A DNA stretch of 64,000 bases from NCBI GenBank assembly GCA_029964075.1, contig CM057129.1, positions 18,095,430-18,159,429 of the forward strand, written 5' to 3'. The position numbers were made by a program, and so were the translations under genes. A model generated the notes under the pieces. That model searched no databases and was not told the DNA's origin. It saw only the letters and a program-made list of their open reading frames with translations. Numbering within the stretch: the stretch's first letter is position 1; each line of letters starts with the position of its first letter. Source of the stretch: Patiria pectinifera (Eukaryota > Echinodermata > Asteroidea > Valvatida > Asterinidae). Positions 12,401-21,400 of the stretch are shown here, in pieces.

Positions 12401-15400
12401 TAGGAGGGGCCTCACAGCATGTTGAAGGAGGATGAGTTTTTCGACGCCATTGATGCAGCATTGGACATCCATGATCAGACAGAGGCTGACATAGAACAAG
12501 CAGATGACGTGGCAGTAAGTCTTGATAATGGGAGGGGAAGGAAAGGGGGGATTGGCGCAATTATACGATTACGCTGAAAGTGCACTGAGTTGCTTAGAAG
12601 TTATTTTTAACCTGGCAAACTGTCTAGATCAGGCATGCAAAGTTTCCTCGGATCCAGGGATTTCCTCGTTTTTATTTTTAACTTCTCATTAATGCCTTAA
12701 CAAAAATACTGCACAAAGTCTTTTTGGGTGTGGAGTTTCCTCGTTTTTGTCTATTAAATTCCCAGTTGGCATGTGTGCTAGATGCATTGGTTTGGACAGC
12801 CGAGCTCACTTTAATTGGGTGCGGAACGGCAGTAGCACGGTGTTAAGGACAGGCCTCAGTGATAGAATAGTCGTGCCCGTACTACCTCGCTACGTGTTTG
12901 AACCGGCACACGCATGCACTGTGTCTAGCATATCAAGCTCTCATCAGTGGTCGGGAAGTCTCATCGATTCTTGCAAGGAATCCCTACTTTTTCTGACGTA
13001 ATATTAAAATGTTGATGTTGCAGGACCACAAGGATGCTTCGTTTAGCTCCAGTAACACCATCAGCAAGGACATGCCTCCCCACCCTCACAGACTCATCCA
13101 GGAGGTATGTATGATCCAGTGTTTTAACCCTAACCCTCTAGGGTATTTTGCCTAGAAAACCCTGCCAATACGCAGCAATATGCAACACTTGACTAAGTGA
13201 CAAGCATGCCAAATGTAGCCAGATCCATCGGGTCAAATCAGTAAGATACAATTCAATTCTATTTAACTGTGGCATTGTTCAATTAGACTACAATCCTGGC
13301 CAAATCTCGCTGGGCCCCCGGGCCCCCCCTGCTCAGTGTTGTCTCTCATGACGCGGTGTGTGCTCCATCAGCAAGATACAATTCAATCCCATTTAACTGT
13401 GGTATTGTTCAATTAGACTATAATCCTGGCCAAATCTCCCTGGGCCCCCGACCCCCGGCCCCCCCTGCTCAGTGTTGTCTCTCATGACGCCGTGTGTGCT
13501 CCATCAGCAAGATACAATTCAATTCTATTTAACTGTGGCATTGTTCAATTAGACTACAATCCTGGCCAAATCTCCCTGGGCCCCCGACCCCCGGCCCCCG
13601 GCCCCCCTGCTCAGTGTTGTCTCTCATGACGCTGTGTGTGCTCCATCAGCTGGAGTGAACAACTTTGACCGGGGGAGTGGGTGACCGTGGGAGGCTTAAG
13701 GAAGTGTCCCAACCATTTTGGCCGGGATTGTAGCGCTCATTGTCTCAGAGTTGGCCGTTAATGCACTGGTGTTGGTAGCTGAATGCATCATGTGTGTGGC
13801 GTCTAACAGTGGTAGGGTTAAAGGCATATAGATCATTTGTGTTTTATGCATTTTGTTCATTTCCAAGTATAACAACACTGAAAATACAGTGATGAATGTT
13901 CAAAACCGAACCTGTTCAGGTTTCAGCTTAGCGGATATTACACCTTTGGAGAAAATGGTGAAAAACCATGCACAACCATTTGATCACGAAACACAATTCC
14001 GTCTATATAACTCTTATTTCTAATGATCAGTCAATTGACTGATCCTCGGAAATCACCTACATTTCTAAAACAGATACCTTGACCGCAACATAGGGGTAGA
14101 AATCCGAGTTTCGTGAGAACACTTCTCCAAGCACAAAAAAGCATTTACTAAAGGACTATGATTCAAGTTCAAGTCTGAATCCTTTCTTCAAAATATGCAC
14201 AATTTTCACATACCGGTACTTGTGTCGGCTGTTTTGTGTCATGAAACTCAAATGCAAGGCTAGGCCTATAAAACCCAGGTGCAAATGCTTGATTTTGTTC
14301 ACAATATATTACAATAAACTTGACAGTAGGGGTAGAATTCAATCGATCATTGACAAATCTCTGATTTTGTATTTTGTTCCATCGCAACTTTTTGTGGACT
14401 CGGTCACAAATGTTGTCCTTTCTTCGCATCTGTCTGCAGTGTCACGACAAAGTGGAAGAGAACGTGAGGTACTCCTTTGAGAATATCGAGAGCAACTGGG
14501 ATCTGCTCCATCAAGAAGGGGAAATGAAGGTAGGCCGAGCATCCTCCCCGTAATCCATACATTTTGTCCGCATTAGGATGTCAACCGATCTTTATTTGTA
14601 TGAATGAATTTTGGCCTCGTGGAGACATAAATTTACTATTGGGTTTTGCTTACTGTTGTCCATGGGCTTGTGTGAAAAGTTTCACAAGCCAACTCGGGTG
14701 GGACTCGAACCCATAGTCTCCTACTTACTGGTGGAGACTTTTTGGTTTGACTTGACGCTGGAACATCAGTCATTTTCTTGAAGAATTCCTTCATTTGGAC
14801 CACTCTCCAGGGCTGAGTCAATTTCATTATAATGATTGTTTCCCCTCCCTTGCAGATCTTCAAAATGGAACAGGAGATTGACGGAATCGTCCTGGACCCC
14901 CTCAAAGCGACGCACACTGTTCGTAAAGTCACAGCGAATGAGATGTGCCGGATGTTCTGGGATCTCAAATACAGAATGGACTGGGATGGTTAGTCAAGCA
15001 TCTTCTTTGAAACAACACTTTATTGTAGACTCACATCACAAAAAAACTTTTCTTTGTAACCTTCAAAGTCAACAACGTTCAAATTATTGTAGGGCTTGAG
15101 ACCTATTCAGAGCATCAGGGGTTCAAATACAGCTGCTGGCAACTTGTTGTGTCCCCAGGCAAGCCACTTTACTCCAACTTACCTCTCTCCAGAGGCTTAG
15201 CTAAGGTAAACTCATGTCAGACTGGTTTTCCAGAATGGCGTGGAACTACACTATTCCAAAGATTAAAATTAACTTTGCCATTGGAAACCATTCGAAAAAC
15301 TACACGTGAAAAACCAATCGATCAGACATCCAAAATGCATCTGGAGTTCAGTCAGTGGAAAATTAGTACAAAAAGTTTGCCTTTCCGAAACGAACTTCTG

Positions 15401-18400
15401 TTTCGGACAACTTGGGTTGCTCTAGACATATTTTTGTTTGGCATGACCTTGGAACGCTTGTCTGAAAAGGGTGTAAAAGCAAAATCATTTTATACATAGA
15501 CTTGCACAAGTCCATGGAAAAACAGCTTACACTGTCGTTCTAACCGTGTCGCAGGAACCCTAGACTGGTGCAAGTCCTTGGAGACCTTGGCCCCAGACAC
15601 CTTTGTCTGTCATCAGATGATGCGTCGTGTCTGGCCCGCCACGCAGCGTGACACCTGCTTCCTGTCCCACATACGCAAGCTGGATCTCAGCCACCAAACG
15701 CAAGGCGACGTCGGGTCCTGGATCGTCGTCAACTACTCCGTGGATCACCCAGACGGGGTGAGTTGGCGAAAGAAGTTTTTTAGTTTCAAAACTGTGGAGA
15801 AGTTTGCCAATACAATTATGTGGTTTTGAGAAGAACTCGAGCAACCTCTCAATTTTCGAAGATTTCTTACAGTCCCTTCATGTGGTGTATTCACAAACAT
15901 CCCCAGGATGTGCTCTCCACCGTGCAAAAACCTGAAGTCTTACTAAATTTTGAGCACTCAGATGTTAACACTCAGATGTTATTTCACATGGTATGATAAA
16001 GAAAAACTGCATCAGTTTTCCCCCAAATATCTCTTAGGTGTGATCTGAATTGTAGACTAGAAAAAAATGCCATTACTGAATTGGTAGTAAATGCTCCTAC
16101 ATCCGGTAAAATGCTTACATCTGGCGAAAATATGTGCGCACCTCAAATTTAGCAGTGCATGGAATAGTACAACTTCAATTATGTCTTCTCGTTATGGTAA
16201 TCAGAATAGTCTTTGTAGCATAATGCACCGATTTGTTTTCCCCAGGTGAATAAGTGTATTCCTGGCAAAAATTTGTGCAATATGCTTCAAATTAAAGTTC
16301 CTCTGTAGCATGCCCACTAGTGTGATACCACCTCAATCGTGTCTTCCTCTTTTGGTCTTAAGATTAGTGTTCAAAAACGTTATGCATTGATACGCTTATC
16401 TTCCAGGTGGGTAAGCCTATCCGTCTCAAGATTTGTACGCACGTCTATTTGAAGCATGCTCGCTAGCATGGTACCACCCCCATTATTGTCAGATATGTCT
16501 CTATAACTTATTGCATTTATTCCTGTTTCTCTAGGTGAGTAAGTGTATCCGTGCCAAGATCAACGTCTGCATGCTGTGCCAAACATTCCTGGACCCGCCC
16601 GACACCAAGCTAGAAAACGCCACCAGAGACAATCTCGTCTGCAAGATTTACTACGTGGCACATGGTGAGTACCTCTTTTTTTCTCCTTGAGTTTTTAAGG
16701 ATGACCCTTTGACCCTTGAAATGACCTTGCTTGACCTCTTGCAAGGTTGCCCTGTGTTAGGCCGCATCTGAATTACTTGGTTACGGCTCACAGTAACATG
16801 TGCGATCATGGAAGCCACTGAAGACACCTCCCATAGACACATGTGTTATTGCTAGCCGTAGCCTAGAAATTGGGACATAGCCTTAAATCATGTGCAAGGT
16901 AAGATTGTCAAGCCATCCTCACGTAACCTATTGAACAAAATAATGATCAATCCATGTGTAGGACTGTGTAGACTGTTTTGCGGATCGTGTTTGTTTTTCT
17001 TATGCACCATTGTCTGCTCTAAACATTAAAACAGATCTGTCATTCAATAAGCCTCTGTTCTGATGACGTACCACTTTGTTTACGTGTGTGCTTTCCTATG
17101 GTGGAACATGGGCTCCCACTGGCTCCATAGGAAAGTGCACATGTAAACAAAGTGTGACATCATTAGTACAGAGGCTTATTGGTGACCTGGATTTAACCTA
17201 CAAAAAAAGTGAACTTTTCCTTTTTATTTTAAATCTCACTTGGTCTCTGTTCATCACTGCACACTTTCTATTCTTGTTTGTTGCATTCATTCGTAGTGCT
17301 TTATTGTCTCTTGCAATTTTTGTTTCCATTCTCGTTTGAAAAGTTCCTAGCTTTTGCTGTTCCTTTCCGTTCTTGACCTATGTGCTCGTAAAATCAACTG
17401 ATATATCCTATGTAATGCCAATATTAGAGCAGTGCGCAAGCTGTAATTATGTTTATTTCTGTATTTGCAATTTAGTCTTACCGTTAAATTTAGTAGCTGA
17501 TTATTTTGAGCACATCCTCGGTATCTCAATATATAGGGTCCGAGAATGGCCAGCGTTGCATTGTCCTTATGACCTTTGACGCAATGAGATATCCATGTTG
17601 TCTTGAGAACTTCTTGTTCTTAACATTTACTATTAAAGCCAATCAGACTAGTAACAACCAATAGAATTTCAGAAGCTTTGAGGGGGTTGCCAGTCCCCAC
17701 ACATCACTTAAGGCCAGGGTTCCAGTCTAGTAGCTTTTCTGCTTGTGTAGATGACAAGCGCCCTCTTGTGAGACATTTTTTTGTATAGATGATCATTTCA
17801 ATGAAAATATTCAATTCCATTACTTACTTTATCCTCAAAGTAAGGATTCCCATCAAAGCCAAAACTGCTAAGAGCAGGTTTCTGCATGAACAGTTGACAT
17901 TTGTGATAGATGGCACCTTTAAATGGAAACGGGTGAGGGGGTAGGGGGAGCCAACTATTTTGGTTGGTCAGTGGTCTGTGAGAAAATGGCCCCCAACCGT
18001 GCAGAACTATTCAACTTTTTTGGTTGATCAGTGGCCTGTGATAAAAAGGCTCCCCAAGTGTGCAGAACTAATAATAGCTAAATCCGTTTACAAATCTTTT
18101 AAAACCTTTAAACGAAACCCGAATTATAACAAAGGGACCAACAATGACGCGATCTTCCTTCAAGTGAAACACTCAGTGGGATGCTGTGGTCCAATGGTTA
18201 CGGTGTTCGACTCATGTGCCGTGGTACACGTGTTCGAATCCTGGCGGTGGGAACATGGTGCTTGTGCTCTTGAGCAAAGCACTTTACCACTATTGCTTCG
18301 TCCTTCGGATGGGACGTAAAGCCGTAGGTCCTGTGTGTTGTGTAATGCACGTTAAAGAACCCAGTAACACTTGTTGCTAAGAGAAGGGGTTCGCCCCGGT

Positions 18401-21400
18401 GACCACAAATTTGTATCCTTGTGGAGACACACACACAATAGGGAACAAAACATTGTATAGGTCTCCACAGGGCAATTTCTATAGATGAATAGGCCTCCAC
18501 AAGGTTTTCACGAAATAGATAAATGGGTTTTACTCAAAAACTAGGAATTTCCAAAGTGGGTTGATCTGTCGCAAATGGAAGAGTTTTAGAAAAGGGATAT
18601 CAAGTCCAAATTTCAGCCAAGGAAACTAATTCTGGTTAAATTAAGAGCATTTTGAAACTTCACTTTCAAAATTGAACACTTTACTACACGAGAACAAAGA
18701 AATGTCTCCACAAGGATACAAATTTTAGAATGGGTGTTTCTGGCAGTGGCCGCAGCACCTTGTAAACACTGGTGCCACACCTCCAGTTTAAATTCCCTAG
18801 ATGGAATATTTCGGAGGACCACCAACCAAGTACCAAGTACTTACTGACTGGTGTGCAAAAGGATTTATGCAACAGCTGCAGGATCTTGAAATGTGAACTC
18901 AAAATATTGTGGAAGGTCAATATATTTCCAAACCTGGATCTTGTGTCATTATTTTAGTGAGTAATATTAATGTTTCCAACACTATACATCCTTTCCTTCT
19001 TGGAAAAATGATGCCGCTTTGCAACATACTTCGCGACAACGTTAAACCGCCATCTTGGGGCTGGGAGGAAGGCACGCAGTTTTTCGGGCCGTTTTAATGA
19101 ATATTTAGCAGGTCAAATGCCATCATCCATTCATAAATATTGAAAATAGAATCCCCGGGATTCTGATCTTTTGTAACCATCTTTTGAACGGCCTAGAATT
19201 CCTGCTTCAGCAGGACAATGCACTGCCGCATATTGCTTTGATTACACAGGAATATTTGGCTGACCCAACCCCACATTTCATTTGAGAAATTGGGGGGGGG
19301 GGGGCGGCAGTTGGTAATGGAATGGCCATTGCAGCTCCAAGCCCCGACCTGAATCCACTGGAGAATTTGTGGAACGGGTTGGAAAGGCAACTCCATCGCC
19401 AAGTTCGGCCACGGAATCAAGCTGATTTGTTCCAAATTCTGCAGTGGATTTGGTATGGCCTGGATCATCAGATCCTTGCCAATCTGTTGATTTCAATGAG
19501 CCGGCGGTGCCAAGCTGTAATAAATGCTGGGAGAGCTTTTACTTGGCATTAACTTTTCATCACTTTTGCGTTCTATGGGTGCCGCCATCTTGGATTATGT
19601 GATGGCCTCCATTGGCATTGTACACGGGGGAAAAATATGATCTTCACATGAATTTGGATCTTCACATGAATCAAAACAGGAAAATGTATTTCTATTACAT
19701 AGTGCCATTGTAAATTGTTCATGTACACCACGCAAACCGTCTAATCTTTACCCGTACAGTTTCCAATTGGTTATTCCATGAACCAAAAATTTAAGAAACA
19801 CATGGCTGACATTGTTATTAACATTCACAGCAAAGTCGTACTCAGTGACATGCTATCTAAGAAAAAAATGAAAAAAAGTGGTTCACATATCACAATGTTG
19901 AAATAAGTGCATATTTTGTAATTCCCCTCCCTTATCTGAAAAACTATTAACATAATTAGTATTTGCCATGTTAATCACCCTGGATGTTTTCTCCGTAAAG
20001 CTAGGACCTAGCTCTATGTTTTGCACTGCGCTGCCAGGTGTCTTTAACTGGTTCAGGGATTCTAATTACATGACTTGTGCTTGCTCGTATGTCGCACTCT
20101 TTTTTTTTCTGTTTCTTTTTTAACAAACTCTGTTGAAATCCTGGACTTGTGGTTTTGTTTTTCAGTAGAAATCTCTTGGGAAGCAACAACTGAACTTCCT
20201 TTAGTGTGGGTGTCGTGTGTGGCATGTGGCAATTTCCTGATAAAACTTTTTCATTTCCTGGTTCAGGTTTCTATAGAGGTGGCCCGTAGTTGCTACCGCA
20301 TGTTTGTGGAAGTGTTAAAAATAAGAGGGAAAAAACAGAGAAATTGACACCGTACCATCAAGATCATTGCACAAGCTGTTTTGTTATTTATCATTCGTAT
20401 CACCCATATTTATTTTGCGGTAAAAATGAAAACCTGAAAACATGTTCAAATAGGCCAGTGCTCGTATTTACCAGGCACTCAACCTGCATTCACCAGACAC
20501 TAACGTCAGCATTTCCTGACCTGAAAAGGTTTGTTTTCCTCATCAGTGAATCCTGTCTTTAACGTCTATTGTTATTCAAATGAACTCATTCTAGCCTTGA
20601 GCAGCTCATGGAAAGGACGTTTGTGCCGTATTTGTCCATGAACCCCTTCCTGTACTGTTTATTCAGAGGTGTACTATTGTGAAATCAAGGTTTTCTTTTC
20701 ATAACATTGCCACCAACATGAGACACTGTGCTTTATGTGGGGCGCCCTCTATTGTCAGACCTTACTTATTTATTGCTTGTTCTCTTAATAATTGCATAAT
20801 GTACATAAATGCCTTCTTTATCGGTACTACATGTTTTTTGTTCATTCTTTAGACATTTTGTTTGTTTGTTTGTTTATTTGTTTTCCCCCCAATAATTAGT
20901 CAGTCTGAATATCAAACTGAGGGTTTGCCTTTTTTTTCTGGCCAAAGTGGACAAAAAAGGGGCAGTTCATTCAAGGACTAATGGTTAACTAGTGGTTGGT
21001 TCTTGATGTACTGACGTTGAAGTGCGAAAGACTCTAGTCAACCTATTGTCATGTCAACGACCGTGAGAAAATGGCTGCCGTGCATCGGCTGAAGAATTTC
21101 TCAACACTCGATGTTTCTGTTTATTTACACAAACAATATTGATTGTGTATTTTAGGACACCTTACACAATCACCAGTGTTATTTGTACCAGGGTGACAAA
21201 AGTGGCAGAATCGTAAACTAACATGAAAAACTGTGCAATGAAAATTTGATTTTGCACTCACAGTTTGCATTTTTCCACCATTTTTGCTGATAGTTGGTCC
21301 CCACTGCACTGTGCTATGAACATTGCTTTGATAACCAGCTAAAATGACGGCACGATCAGCCATGGTTTGTCCACCAACTAACATGTGTTGATCAGAGTTA

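Noticed and set aside
13121-13140. Telomere-like TTAACCCTAACCC sequence
   Set aside because: Only two units and part of a piggyBac-like terminus; not an interstitial telomere array.
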